A stretch of DNA of 64,000 bases from JAFDZW01 sp035632315 (lineage in GTDB: Bacteria > Bacteroidota > Ignavibacteria > Palsa-1295): assembly GCA_035632315.1 (NCBI GenBank), contig DASQGZ010000042.1, forward strand, positions 15,308 to 79,307, given 5' to 3'. The notes beneath the pieces were generated by a model. That model did no database searches and was not told the DNA's origin. It worked only from the letters and a program-made list of their open reading frames with translations. This document shows positions 26,891 through 35,690 of the stretch, piece after piece (position 1 is the first letter of the stretch; each line of letters begins with the position of its first letter). The position numbers were made by a program, and so were the translations under genes.

Positions 26891-28144
26891 ATGAAGAAGG
26901 TTCTGCTCTTTGTTTTGTCGTTCGTGGTGCTCGATATCAGTAATGCTTTAGCCCTCCCGAGATTTGCGTTAAAGAAAGGTGATATAACGTGCGGCGGGTG
27001 TCACGCAAACCCGACCGGCGGGGGACTTCGCTCTGAAGGCGGCGAATCGTTTTCCGTCAATCAACTTCCAATGTGGAAACGAGGTGAAACGTTTACCGGC
27101 CACATAGCTTCAGGTATCACGCTCGGTGCCGACTGGAGAAGCCAGTTCTTATATTTTACACAGAAGCAGCCTGCAAGTTCCGGTATCGGGGATACCACGT
27201 TAACGACAAACACATTTCATGCGATGAGCTACGCCATTGAACTTGGGGTTCAGGCTACAAAGACACTGTATGGATATTTGCGTTACGATCCTATTACACC
27301 AAATCCCGAAGCGTATGCGATGCTTCATATTGTTCATCCGTCCGGCGAACTGATCGAAGCAACAGATGCGGTGAACGATGTTTATGTCAAATTCGGAGCA
27401 TTTCTTCCCGCATTTGGTATTCGATTTGATGATCATACCATTTATTCTAAAGGCGGGAATGCAAGTATTTCCGGTTTCGGCAGCGCAGGACTTTTCTGGG
27501 GGTATGGCTATCGAGATGTAGGAGCAGAGGCGGGGATATATTTATTCGACCATCTGAGTGTCAATGTTGGCCTATATAATGGCAACGAAGGCGGTTCATT
27601 CCAAAATTTTGCCACTGCGAACACGAATAAAGCACTTTGTGCGCGAGCAAATCTTGCCGGCGAACTGATCGAAGATGTGCTTTCCGGAGAGATCGGCGGC
27701 TCGTTCTATTCTCATCAATTAACCGACGGTACAGGCGCTAACGCTCCAAGTCTCTCGCTCTTTGCCATTCACGGCGGTCTGCGTGCAGGCCCCATATCGG
27801 TTTTGGCAGAATTCGATAACGGAAAAAATGTCAATACAAATAACGGCTTGACGTACTTTCCAAAAGCCACAGCAATGGTATTTGAAGGAACGGTCAGCAT
27901 TACAAAAGGGCTTGACGGATTACTTCGCTTCGAAACGTACGAGAATAAAGATATTAGTGATAATGTGCAGACCCAAGTGAAAAGCCGCATTACAGTCGGA
28001 GCTCAGTGGTTTCCGCTGCGGTTTCTTGAAGTGCGTCCGGAGTTTCGAACTGCTACTGTGGAAATCCCAAATTCATCGAATGCAACGCTCAGAGATCAAT
28101 TAACGCAAACGACATTTCTGACCCAAATACACTTATTCTTTTGA
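26891..28144 (+). CDS. Outer-membrane beta-barrel protein with an N-terminal single-heme c-type motif
   Basis: 417 residues. A signal peptide (hydrophobic residues 4-22) is followed at once by TCGGCHANPTGGG, a CxxCH heme-c site with Cys34, Cys37 and His38. After a short linker, residues about 70-417 alternate as beta strands rich in G, aromatic and polar residues and end in QIHLFF, a phenylalanine-ended last strand typical of outer-membrane porins. It therefore looks like a porin-like barrel with one covalent heme at its periplasmic N-terminus. Similar CHxNPTGGG leaders occur in other bacterial outer-membrane proteins (my recollection, not checked). A role in electron transfer at the envelope is possible but unproven. 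The distal heme ligand is not identified. A biotinyl-domain gene follows 3 bases on. Confidence 0.72.
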   Translation: MKKVLLFVLSFVVLDISNALALPRFALKKGDITCGGCHANPTGGGLRSEGGESFSVNQLPMWKRGETFTGHIASGITLGADWRSQFLYFTQKQPASSGIGDTTLTTNTFHAMSYAIELGVQATKTLYGYLRYDPITPNPEAYAMLHIVHPSGELIEATDAVNDVYVKFGAFLPAFGIRFDDHTIYSKGGNASISGFGSAGLFWGYGYRDVGAEAGIYLFDHLSVNVGLYNGNEGGSFQNFATANTNKALCARANLAGELIEDVLSGEIGGSFYSHQLTDGTGANAPSLSLFAIHGGLRAGPISVLAEFDNGKNVNTNNGLTYFPKATAMVFEGTVSITKGLDGLLRFETYENKDISDNVQTQVKSRITVGAQWFPLRFLEVRPEFRTATVEIPNSSNATLRDQLTQTTFLTQIHLFF

Positions 28145-28147
28145 CCT

Positions 28148-28624
28148 ATGGCGTCGGGAATGATCAATGAGAAGCGTTTCTCAAGCATATCGGATCCGGA
28201 AATAATATCATCGGATGAAGGAGCATTTCTCCTTCGTGTTGGCGGAGGGCTTGTCGAGGTATATCGCACAGGTCAAGAAAGCTATTCAGACGGCAATTCC
28301 TTACATGATATTTCGGTCACCATAGAATCGGACAGAGAACGGTTAGTAAACGAAAGATTTGCTACCTTTGGGCTGGGCAAAGAAGGGGCGGCAGTAAAGA
28401 AAACCAATATCGTAAAAGCGCCAATGCCGGGTATGGTAAAATCAGTTTTAGTTGAAGCCGGGTTACACGTCACACGAGGCACGGCTATCATTATCCTCGA
28501 AGCAATGAAAATGGAAAATTCCATAACAGCGACAATTGACGGGGTAATCATAAAGCTTTCTGTAAGTCAAGGAATGTCACTTGAAAAGAATGCCATTATA
28601 TGCGAGATCGAGCCGAGAACTTAA
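28148..28624 (+). CDS. Biotin/lipoyl-attachment domain protein (BCCP-like)
   Basis: 158 residues. The last 75 are a biotinyl domain: APMPGMVKSVLVEAG, then EAMKMEN with the lysine to be biotinylated at residue 121, then the closing strands. The N-terminal 80 residues are a separate beta-rich part that I do not recognise; it resembles the regions preceding the biotinyl domain in acyl-CoA carboxylase carrier subunits. No carboxylase, transcarboxylase or ligase gene is near, so the partner enzyme is encoded elsewhere. It lies 3 bases after the heme-barrel gene, a pairing that has no obvious functional logic. Confidence 0.82.
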   Translation: MASGMINEKRFSSISDPEIISSDEGAFLLRVGGGLVEVYRTGQESYSDGNSLHDISVTIESDRERLVNERFATFGLGKEGAAVKKTNIVKAPMPGMVKSVLVEAGLHVTRGTAIIILEAMKMENSITATIDGVIIKLSVSQGMSLEKNAIICEIEPRT

Positions 28625-28640
28625 AAGAAAATTGGGATAA

Positions 28641-28668
28641 AATAGATACTTTACATAATGTATCTATT
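28641..28668. terminator. Weak hairpin between convergent genes
   Basis: AATAGATAC (28641-28649) and GTATCTATT (28660-28668) form a 9-bp AT-rich stem with a 10-base loop, between the convergent biotinyl-domain gene and mlaD. No T tract follows on either strand, so it is at best a weak bidirectional terminator. Confidence 0.35.
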
Positions 28669-28675
28669 AACAAGA

Positions 28676-29677
28676 TTATCTATTTGCTTCCTTTAGTTTT
28701 TGTTCGATCATTCTCAGTGTGTCAAGCTTCCGATCTATCTTTGCTTCATAGTCAGCAGCATTCCAGTATCCCTGGTCTTCAAAGTAGCCTTTAACGAGGA
28801 AATTATGCTTCAACGCTTCTGTTACTTCTTCGGTATTTCCGGCCGTTTTTGTTAGTTTTTGCATCAGATCCTTGACCTGAAAGATCGATGAGCTGAGAGA
28901 TTTCAAGCTTCCTTCAAGATCGACATATAAGCCGCTGTCATTGACGAGTTTTGCCACAGTGCCATTGCCGGTTCTAAGTTTTTCCAATATCTCTCGTACA
29001 GCAGATGCGCTTTGCTCGACATCCGATGTTAGATTCTTCATGGCAGAATTTGCAGTACCAACTGTCGAAGAGATATTTGCCATCAGGTCATTCGTCGTCC
29101 CAATCGTTTTTGTAAGCTGGATATAGAGCTGGTCATTCGTCAAAAGGCTCCCTAAGGTGCCTTTACCGGAATTTATTCCCTCAATCAATCCATTGAGGTT
29201 TCTAAGCACAGCATTAGTATTAGTCGCTACGAGCGTGACTGTATCCATAATAGTACCAAGCTCAAACCCTGAAACTCCAGGAATAAAACTTCCCGGCGGA
29301 ATCGGCTCCGAGGTAACCGCACCGACCGAGATCGAAAGGGCCTTATTCCCCACTAATCCTTCCGTAATAATTGATACTTTGGAATCGACGTGTATCAGAT
29401 GAAGGGCATTTTTAACGACGTATAACTTTACAACGACTGAATCTCCTGCCTTTTCGGGAAGATTGATCGTACTGACCGAGCCAACGTTAATTCCTGAAAT
29501 TTGAACTTGAGCTCCTTCTTTTAATCCATTGACTTCTTTTAATTTAGCATAATAATTATAGGTATTACTAAATAGTTTTTGTTTATCCCCAATTAAAAAT
29601 ACTCCAATTACTAATAAGCTAAAGCAAAGTATGATGAAGAATCCTGTTCTTATTACCGGTGCCTTTGAAATTTTCAT
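28676..29677 (-). CDS. mlaD: MlaD-like MCE-domain lipid-binding protein
   Basis: Substrate-binding part of an Mla-type phospholipid transporter, anchored in the inner membrane and facing the periplasm. 333 residues. One membrane helix (about 10-30), then an MCE domain (YAKLKEVNGLKEGAQVQISGINVGSVSTI onward to about 120). A long C-terminal helical region of about 190 residues follows, with repeated NDLMANI/NSAMKNL-like heptads. This is longer than E. coli MlaD (about 180), like other FCB homologues, and could form the periplasmic channel bundle. It lies 7 bases after mlaF. Confidence 0.9.
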   Translation of the reverse strand: MKISKAPVIRTGFFIILCFSLLVIGVFLIGDKQKLFSNTYNYYAKLKEVNGLKEGAQVQISGINVGSVSTINLPEKAGDSVVVKLYVVKNALHLIHVDSKVSIITEGLVGNKALSISVGAVTSEPIPPGSFIPGVSGFELGTIMDTVTLVATNTNAVLRNLNGLIEGINSGKGTLGSLLTNDQLYIQLTKTIGTTNDLMANISSTVGTANSAMKNLTSDVEQSASAVREILEKLRTGNGTVAKLVNDSGLYVDLEGSLKSLSSSIFQVKDLMQKLTKTAGNTEEVTEALKHNFLVKGYFEDQGYWNAADYEAKIDRKLDTLRMIEQKLKEANR

Positions 29678-29684
29678 TTCTATT

Positions 29685-30467
29685 TCAAGCTATGTGTAGA
29701 ATTTGGTCTCGCCTTGTCCTATCTAAATTCGCTGAACGAAGAAACTCAATAAGATGCTCTTGATTCGACGTTTTTATATCCTCAATGGGGCCGTCAAATA
29801 TCGCCTTACCTGCTTGCAACACCATAACACGGTCGCTGACGGTATAGGTCGTCGGCAGATCGTGGGTGACTACGATAGATGCAACGCGAAGTTCCTGCTG
29901 AAGATCGAGGATCAGCTCGGCAATGGATGAGGCTGTTATCGGGTCGAGCCCGGTGGTTGGCTCATCGTACAAAATAAGTTTAGGCTGCAACACGATCGAC
30001 CGCGCCAAACCGGCCCGCTTTCGCTGTCCGCCGGAGAGCATTGCAGGCATTTCGTCTATCTTTTCACCTAGCCCGACTAATCCCAGCGCTTTGGTTATTC
30101 TGGCTTCACGCTCTTGCAGGGACAACGTTGTATGCCTTGAAAGCACGAGGTTAAGGTTTTCGCCGACCGTCATCGAGTCGAACAACGCGCCGCCTTGGAA
30201 AAGAAAGCCGATCTGCTTGCGCATCCCGAATAATTCTTTATCGGTCATCACGGAAATCGGCTTACCCTCGAAATATACTTCTCCTGAATCGCATTGAAGA
30301 AGCCCGACGATCACCTTCAACAGAACACTCTTCCCTACTCCGCTCTTGCCAAGAACGGCAAGCGTCTCACCCTCTCGAACGGTCAGTGAGACATCCCGAA
30401 GCACTTCAAGAGCGCCGAATGACTTCGAGACTTTTTCGACCGATACAATGATATTCCCGCGGGTCAT
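29685..30467 (-). CDS. mlaF: MlaF-like ABC transporter ATP-binding protein
   Basis: 260-residue cytoplasmic ATPase of the lipid transporter. Walker A is GKSGVGKSVL, the signature LSGGQRKRAGLARS, Walker B LILYDEPTTGLDP, and the H-loop VTHDLPT. The AGLARSIVLQPKLILYDEPT stretch is characteristic of the MlaF/Ttg2A branch. Its ATG overlaps the end of mlaE by four bases, so the two are translationally coupled. Confidence 0.93.
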   Translation of the reverse strand: MTRGNIIVSVEKVSKSFGALEVLRDVSLTVREGETLAVLGKSGVGKSVLLKVIVGLLQCDSGEVYFEGKPISVMTDKELFGMRKQIGFLFQGGALFDSMTVGENLNLVLSRHTTLSLQEREARITKALGLVGLGEKIDEMPAMLSGGQRKRAGLARSIVLQPKLILYDEPTTGLDPITASSIAELILDLQQELRVASIVVTHDLPTTYTVSDRVMVLQAGKAIFDGPIEDIKTSNQEHLIEFLRSANLDRTRRDQILHIA

Positions 30468-31246
30468 TGTGTAGTATCGAAAAGTAAGACAGTGAGTTTT
30501 ACAACAAGCATGTCGGTAATTAAAATGAGCAACGAACTGATGACGACCGCATCAGTTGCCGATCTTCCGACTCCTTCGGTCCCACCTTTTGAATTAAAGC
30601 CTTCATAACAACCGACGATACCCATAATAAAGCCAAATATGATGGTCTTTATTACTCCGGGTAAGAAATCGACAAACGTCAGGCTGTTCATAATGCTACT
30701 ATAATAGAGCCGGTAGCTCATTCCTGCATCAACATATTGTACGGTCGCAGAACCGAGCATTGCGATCACGTCTGCATAGACCGTCAGGAGCGGCATAGCG
30801 ATCGTGCAAGCGAGTACCCGAGTAACGACAAGATAATTGAACGGATCGAGAGCGGCGACTTCCATTGCATCGATCTGTTCGGTGACGCGCATCGAGCCAA
30901 GTTCAGCCCCGATACCAGCGGCAACACGGCCTGCAACAATAACAGAAACGATCACCGGGCATAATTCCCGCAGCGCACTAACCGCTACCATCCCGGGGAC
31001 GAATGCCTCCGCGCCGAATTTTATCATCATCGGGCGGCTTTGCAATGTGAGGACAGCCCCGATAACGATTGCAACAACAGCCACTAGGGCAAATGACCGG
31101 ACTCCTTCTTCATAGGTTTGTTTTATTGCCTCCTTGAGTTCAAACGGAGGCCTAAAAAGTCTGATAAAAAAACGACCGCTAAACAGACCGATCCTACCGA
31201 TCTTCTCAAGTATTTGTCTTACTGAAAGTGAGGCTGTTATTTTCAC
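30464..31246 (-). CDS. mlaE: MlaE-like ABC transporter permease
   Basis: Inner-membrane permease for phospholipid movement between membranes. 260 residues with about five to six helices. Family motifs include GAVLTLQSRPMMIKFGAE, the conserved ELCPVIVSVIVAGRVAAGIGAELGSM segment, and QIDAMEVAALDPFNYLVVTR. The start is GTG at 31246, with GAAGAG nearby as a possible ribosome site. The start lies only 9 bases beyond the T tract of the upstream terminator, leaving no room for an ordinary promoter. Confidence 0.93.
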   Translation of the reverse strand: MKITASLSVRQILEKIGRIGLFSGRFFIRLFRPPFELKEAIKQTYEEGVRSFALVAVVAIVIGAVLTLQSRPMMIKFGAEAFVPGMVAVSALRELCPVIVSVIVAGRVAAGIGAELGSMRVTEQIDAMEVAALDPFNYLVVTRVLACTIAMPLLTVYADVIAMLGSATVQYVDAGMSYRLYYSSIMNSLTFVDFLPGVIKTIIFGFIMGIVGCYEGFNSKGGTEGVGRSATDAVVISSLLILITDMLVVKLTVLLFDTTQ

Positions 31247-31255
31247 TTGCTCTTC

Positions 31256-31290
31256 AAAAAAAATATAGGCACATATACTTCGTGCCTATA
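31256..31290 (-). terminator. Intrinsic terminator after the TPR gene
   Basis: A perfect 9-bp stem (TATAGGCAC at 31264-31272, GTGCCTATA at 31282-31290) with a 9-base loop is followed on the minus strand by a run of eight T residues. It lies 26 bases after the TPR gene stop. Confidence 0.9.
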
Positions 31291-31316
31291 ACGTTAACGT
31301 CAGTGAAAACAGTAAC

Positions 31317-33029
31317 TTATTTCTTGCCCTTTGTCGCTTTGATGTACTCTAACCCTTTTTTTGCATCTTCATTTTTAGGATCGATCGTGAGTACTTTTTT
31401 ATAGTTTTCGTCAGCTTTGTCTAACTTTTTCAGCTGCAAATAATCGATCGCAAGCACATTATACACTTTTACCAGATATGGCGACGAACTCGATAAATAT
31501 TTTTGCGCGTGGTTCGCCTCGAGCATTGTGGCACATTTCTCAAATTTCTTAAACGTATAATATTTAATTCCAAGGCGGGCGTATGCCTCACCCACAGCAT
31601 CTTTTTGTTTGGTCGTCGAAGCAAGTGCCGCCGCCTGATCGATATATTTTTCAGCTTCGCCTATTGTCGAATCTGAACCCATCGAAACATCTCCTAAGCC
31701 GACAAGCGCATTTACATTCTTAGGGTCTTTCTGCAAGACTGAATTAAACGTGGCTCGAGCATCGTCCGGCATTGATGCAAATGTAAATAACTGACCGGCG
31801 TTAATAAGATCGTCAAGAGAATTATCTAACGAATTCTCGGTAATATATTCTTTTGCTTCATCACCATATTTATGCTCTGCATGAAGCAAGCTGATAATAA
31901 GGCCATACAACTTGATCTTTTCCTCTTTAGAACGGACGGTATCGCCAATAAATGACTGATTCATTTTCGCGACTCCGGCTGCAGTATCGCCTTTCGATAC
32001 GAGTGTATATCCCCATATCGTCATATCTTCGGGCCCTAAATTTTTGACCTGAGAGAACATAGAATCCGCTTTTGCAAATTCTTTGGATGAGTAATAGCTC
32101 TTGGCCAAATACAACGGAACATATGCTTTTAGTGAATCATCTTTGGCTGCTTTTTCAAGGTACGGCAATGCTTTTTGATATTGGTTATTAGCCGAAAGTG
32201 ACTGCGCTGCAAGCCAAATGCCGTCCATGTCATTTGATTCAAGAGTTGTATATTTCTCTGCATATGTTGCAGCATTTCCATACTGTCTTGCCCAGAAGAA
32301 GATGCGGGCTATCTCGTAATACGCACGCGAATACGACGAATCGATCTTCGTGATCTTGATCCATTCATTGATGGATTCGTCATATTTCCTGTTCCTAAAA
32401 TATAGGCCTGCCAGCTTTGCTTGAACGGTTACATCTTTGGGGTCAAGCTTTTCAGCCGATTGATATTGTTCGATCGCAAGCTGTGTGGCATGTTGCCGTT
32501 CATACAGCTCTGCTAAACCGATATATGAATGCACATCGTTGGCATTGACAGCCTGGGCCTGGTAAAGAGTGATCTCGGCAGACTTTAATGAATCTACCGA
32601 AATGTAAAAACGTGCCAATGAGAGATACGTGCTGACATTCTTATCATCGTATTTTATCGCTTGCCGAAATTCTTTAACTGCATCTTCTCTTTTGCCTTGT
32701 TTGCCAAAAAGCATTCCTCGGGCGGTACGAACAAGGACACTTTTATGCTCAATATCGTAGGCAGTATTAAGAGTTGCTTCGGCATCCGATAAAGACTTTT
32801 GATTTTCAATTATTGCGATCGCATACGCCGCCTGAGCGTCTGCATTCTTGGGATTTGTATTCGCAAGAGACTGCAGATTAGTCAGCGCTTGCTTGGCATT
32901 GCCGATCTCAATGAGTTTCAGGGACCTTGCGATCTGATCTGAAACAGACTGGCCGTAGAAAGCTCTGTGTGAAAAAAAGAGGAAACTAAGAATGGTGAGT
33001 AAAAATACGGGGGTTCGAAAACGGTTCAT
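31317..33029 (-). CDS. Exported TPR-repeat protein
   Basis: 570 residues with a signal peptide (hydrophobic residues 7-22, cleavage near FYGQ|SV). The rest consists of about a dozen tetratricopeptide repeats, with units such as NADAQAAYAIAIIENQ, VSTYLSLARFYISVDSLKSAE, DVHSYIGLAELYERQ and VQAKLAGLYFRNRKYDESI. TPR arrays serve as protein-binding scaffolds, here in the periplasm. It lies 131 bases downstream of the PstS-like gene, itself linked to the ExbB-ExbD-ExbD-TonB cluster. This ExbBDD-TonB-PstS-TPR set recurs in Bacteroidota (family knowledge). Binding partner unknown. Confidence 0.85.
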   Translation of the reverse strand: MNRFRTPVFLLTILSFLFFSHRAFYGQSVSDQIARSLKLIEIGNAKQALTNLQSLANTNPKNADAQAAYAIAIIENQKSLSDAEATLNTAYDIEHKSVLVRTARGMLFGKQGKREDAVKEFRQAIKYDDKNVSTYLSLARFYISVDSLKSAEITLYQAQAVNANDVHSYIGLAELYERQHATQLAIEQYQSAEKLDPKDVTVQAKLAGLYFRNRKYDESINEWIKITKIDSSYSRAYYEIARIFFWARQYGNAATYAEKYTTLESNDMDGIWLAAQSLSANNQYQKALPYLEKAAKDDSLKAYVPLYLAKSYYSSKEFAKADSMFSQVKNLGPEDMTIWGYTLVSKGDTAAGVAKMNQSFIGDTVRSKEEKIKLYGLIISLLHAEHKYGDEAKEYITENSLDNSLDDLINAGQLFTFASMPDDARATFNSVLQKDPKNVNALVGLGDVSMGSDSTIGEAEKYIDQAAALASTTKQKDAVGEAYARLGIKYYTFKKFEKCATMLEANHAQKYLSSSSPYLVKVYNVLAIDYLQLKKLDKADENYKKVLTIDPKNEDAKKGLEYIKATKGKK

Positions 33030-33160
33030 TTGTGATTAAATTTATCAATTACATTTACGAGCAAATCTCGTGCCGTGTTCCTAAACAGCAAAGAAAACAG
33101 AGGAATTTCTCATATTTATAACTCTATATTAATTTATTGTAATTAAAGAGGTTAAATCGT

Positions 33161-34042
33161 TCATTTTGAGGGTACGATGCGAATTATTTGTGTTCTTGGC
33201 AGGACATCGTATTTCATAAACACCCGTTGGCCGTTGGCCGTCATAGCATAGGCCAAAAAGCCCCGCGGGAGTGTATTCGGAAGCTCGTTCGTATAGGCAC
33301 AGACCCTTGATGCGAGCGGGTAATTGCCTTGATAAAGATAGGCCAGATGAAGTTGTACCGGTTCGTCACTCTTCGCTGATGAAATCCGAAGACTTTTTAC
33401 CGAGCTATCCCCTTTTGCAGTGAGTTCGTGCATCCAAGATGAACTTATAAAACCAATGCCTGCCGGGTCGGATTTGACGGCAGAAATGACACTATCGGTC
33501 GTTTGCAGACGGGAAATTCTGCCGGAAAGAGTCTTATCTGAGAAATTGAAGATCGAATCCAGGATGGCTTCTGTGGCTGACAAATACGATGTCGAATAAT
33601 AATGCTCGCTCAGCTTTCCGTCACAAAGTTGACGCAGCGAATCGAGCGAGATCGAGTTACGAGGGTTATCTCGAGAAACAATAACAGCAAGTCCTTCGAG
33701 GGCTACATCGAATTCCGGAAGATCTATTTTTTGCGAGTCCAGCACCGAGCGCTCTTTCTTCGTCAAAGGCCGCGCGGTCAAAACCAGCCGGGTTTTATTT
33801 TGAAGCAATGCGTCGAGAGCGCTAGCTGCATCCATATACCGCACAGTAACATGGGCATTCGGCATTTCGAGATTAAACCCGGTGACCAGGCTATCAACCG
33901 CAGGCTTTAACGTTTCATCGGCAACAAGCTCGAACGAACCGGACGTTGCCGTATCAGGTATTGCAACAGGCTTTTGCTGTTTCCCGCATGACAGGAGCAG
34001 CACAAGAGACAATGCGATGACCGTTCTACATGACGTTCTCAC
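33161..34042 (-). CDS. PstS-like phosphate-binding lipoprotein
   Basis: 293 residues from GTG 34042. The start is fixed by a GTGA overlap with the preceding small gene and by an N-terminal lipoprotein signal (hydrophobic residues 9-18, lipobox LLSC with Cys19). The body resembles periplasmic binding proteins of the PstS/PBP-like family: GSFELVADETLKPAVDSLVTGF, RPLTKKERSVL, DPAGIGFISSSW and YPLASRVCAY, the last being typical of the PstS hinge end. No pstCAB genes are near; instead it lies after an ExbB-ExbD-ExbD-TonB set, as in other Bacteroidota, where it may act with that complex rather than with an ABC importer (inference). Confidence 0.82.
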   Translation of the reverse strand: MRTSCRTVIALSLVLLLSCGKQQKPVAIPDTATSGSFELVADETLKPAVDSLVTGFNLEMPNAHVTVRYMDAASALDALLQNKTRLVLTARPLTKKERSVLDSQKIDLPEFDVALEGLAVIVSRDNPRNSISLDSLRQLCDGKLSEHYYSTSYLSATEAILDSIFNFSDKTLSGRISRLQTTDSVISAVKSDPAGIGFISSSWMHELTAKGDSSVKSLRISSAKSDEPVQLHLAYLYQGNYPLASRVCAYTNELPNTLPRGFLAYAMTANGQRVFMKYDVLPRTQIIRIVPSK

Positions 34043-34242
34043 TTGTGCGTCGGCTCCTTTTTGCGCAACCCACCGATTGCCGTAGATAAACGGAATATCC
34101 CGTAGAGCATAAGCAATATGGCCAGCACGGTTCGTAATGTTGGGTTTAACTCTGTTAGCAGCGATCCGCCGATAAGCATGTAAATTCCAAGCCCCAGCGC
34201 AACGATGCCGAATAGAAGAAATACGAGCGATACAAGTCTCAT
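34039..34242 (-). CDS. Small two-helix membrane protein
   Basis: 67 residues from ATG 34242 (TTG 34248 is two codons upstream). Two hydrophobic helices, about 3-24 and 37-56, are separated by a short loop and end in a basic tail RKKEPTHK. No known family recognised. Its stop codon overlaps the GTG of the PstS-like lipoprotein, so the two are coupled and probably act in the same envelope process. Confidence 0.7.
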   Translation of the reverse strand: MRLVSLVFLLFGIVALGLGIYMLIGGSLLTELNPTLRTVLAILLMLYGIFRLSTAIGGLRKKEPTHK

Positions 34243-34270
34243 AGACAAAGATTAAATATACTACAAATAT

Positions 34271-34301
34271 AAAAAATGCGGCTGAGGGGCGCCGCATTTT
34301 T
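34271..34301 (-). terminator. Intrinsic terminator after tonB
   Basis: An 11-bp stem (AAAAATGCGGC at 34272-34282, GCCGCATTTTT at 34291-34301, 8-base loop) has a T run at its minus-strand end. It follows the tonB stop by 21 bases and precedes the small membrane gene. The A/T arms make it able to work in both directions. Confidence 0.8.
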
Positions 34302-34322
34302 GGAAAATCGTTACAAAACCCG

Positions 34323-35093
34323 TCAGTGACTAAGCCGAAAGACGATCGGCAAAGTCCACCATACGCGTACCGGAACTCCATTCTGCCGCGCAGGGGTAAA
34401 ACGAGCCTTCATCAGCGCGTCTGTCGCTGCCTGATTGAAAATATCGTTGTCTGATTTATCGATGTGAACTTGCTCCACGTGCCCGTCTTTACCAATAAGG
34501 ACGGAAGCAGTCACCTTACCTTCGACGCCGGAGCGCTTTGCAACTTCTGGGTAGGCGACGAGTGATTGGATATTCTGGATCGGCTTCGGCTCGTCCTGTA
34601 TGTCAACAAATGCATCACGATCGGGAATATCTTCTTTTGCAGGCTCGGCAGGTGCGTCAACGTGGACAGCGTTTCCATTGCCAATAACGGCTGCACCACT
34701 TCCCTCCCCGGGAGTTGTACTCTGCACAGGAATATTATTCAGGTCGGGCATCGTCTGATTCGGCGCCTGAATATCAGGAACAGGAACAGGAATACCGAAC
34801 GTCGGCTTCGCTACATCAACTGTCGGAGCAGGTGCAACCGGAGCGGCCATCTGATTATCTTCAGTCGATGGTGGCGGCGCAAGCTCAGCAATGCTGCTCA
34901 GATGACGTACATGGGGTACTTTCGACTCATCTTCGGTCCCTAAAGCCTTGTAAATAAAATACGAAGCAAAGAGCAAACAATGCAGTATGACGGCGATCGC
35001 AAAACTACGCAATACATTCTTGCGCTCGCTCTTGATCATATCGATCGCTCCGTAGAGATCCATTCCCGGAAGCATTAGGTCAGAAAGTCCCAT
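34323..35093 (-). CDS. TonB-like energy transducer
   Basis: 256 residues. One membrane helix at about 31-50 (FAIAVILHCLLFASYFIYKA), a proline-rich periplasmic spacer with PAPTVDV, PVPVPDIQAP and many PA/EP pairs (about 70-160), then a TonB C-terminal domain (VAYPEVAKRSGVEGKV, ALMKARFTPARQNGVPVRVW) of about 85 residues. It transmits proton-motive energy from ExbB/ExbD to outer-membrane receptors. It lies 24 bases after the second exbD. No TonB-dependent receptor gene is in the window. Confidence 0.92.
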   Translation of the reverse strand: MGLSDLMLPGMDLYGAIDMIKSERKNVLRSFAIAVILHCLLFASYFIYKALGTEDESKVPHVRHLSSIAELAPPPSTEDNQMAAPVAPAPTVDVAKPTFGIPVPVPDIQAPNQTMPDLNNIPVQSTTPGEGSGAAVIGNGNAVHVDAPAEPAKEDIPDRDAFVDIQDEPKPIQNIQSLVAYPEVAKRSGVEGKVTASVLIGKDGHVEQVHIDKSDNDIFNQAATDALMKARFTPARQNGVPVRVWWTLPIVFRLSH

Positions 35094-35117
35094 TATTCGT
35101 TTTCCATCCGATAATTA

Positions 35118-35618
35118 TTATAGCGAACCGACAAGCTGAAAATCTTTATCGTCCATTGTGACGATACTGAACCGCTTTTCCGTTTGGCCTAGCTTTGCCT
35201 GAACAAGATTGAGGTTATCAATCAGATCGACGAGTCGTTGATACAATGCTCCTCGATCGATCTTGATGAGCGTCGATGTTTTTGGATTTTGACGCAGCCT
35301 GTTCTCTAAGACCGACGGCACATCTTTTGTCGTTATTTTTACAGGAGGCTGATCGCCAACATTCCAAAACACAGCGTCATCTTTGCGAAGCATCAGCGTC
35401 AGCAAATTCGACTGCGCAACCTCAACATTCACTTTGCTATCCGGCGGAAGGGATATTTCCATCACTTGCGGAGTGCTTAACGTTGTTGTCAATATAAAAA
35501 AGGTAAGCAAAAGGAATGCCACATCAACCATCGGCGTCATATCGAGGTGAACACCGACCCGTTTCGCGCCTTTTTTGCCTTTTTTACCGCCTCCGGAAGC
35601 TTGTACTACTTCTGCCAT
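35118..35618 (-). CDS. exbD: ExbD/TolR-family biopolymer transport protein (second copy)
   Basis: 166 residues. After a lysine-rich cytoplasmic start comes LDMTPMVDVAFLLLTFFIL, the ExbD helix with its proton-path aspartate, then a periplasmic domain of about 120 residues. It differs clearly from the neighbouring exbD copy, so the pair is an old duplication with divided roles. The two ExbD proteins may form a heterodimer inside one ExbB pentamer (inference). It lies 72 bases after the first copy and 24 bases before tonB. Confidence 0.92.
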   Translation of the reverse strand: MAEVVQASGGGKKGKKGAKRVGVHLDMTPMVDVAFLLLTFFILTTTLSTPQVMEISLPPDSKVNVEVAQSNLLTLMLRKDDAVFWNVGDQPPVKITTKDVPSVLENRLRQNPKTSTLIKIDRGALYQRLVDLIDNLNLVQAKLGQTEKRFSIVTMDDKDFQLVGSL

Positions 35619-35690
35619 TGACTTGCTTTACTGGTGTACATTCGTGAAAATTACAAATAGTCGTGCAATATGCAATTATTTGCCAGAGCG

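Noticed and set aside
34043..34381. An upstream extension of the PstS-like frame to 34381
   Set aside because: It would overlap the small membrane gene and a terminator and would bury the lipoprotein signal. GTG 34042 with the GTGA overlap and lipobox fits better.
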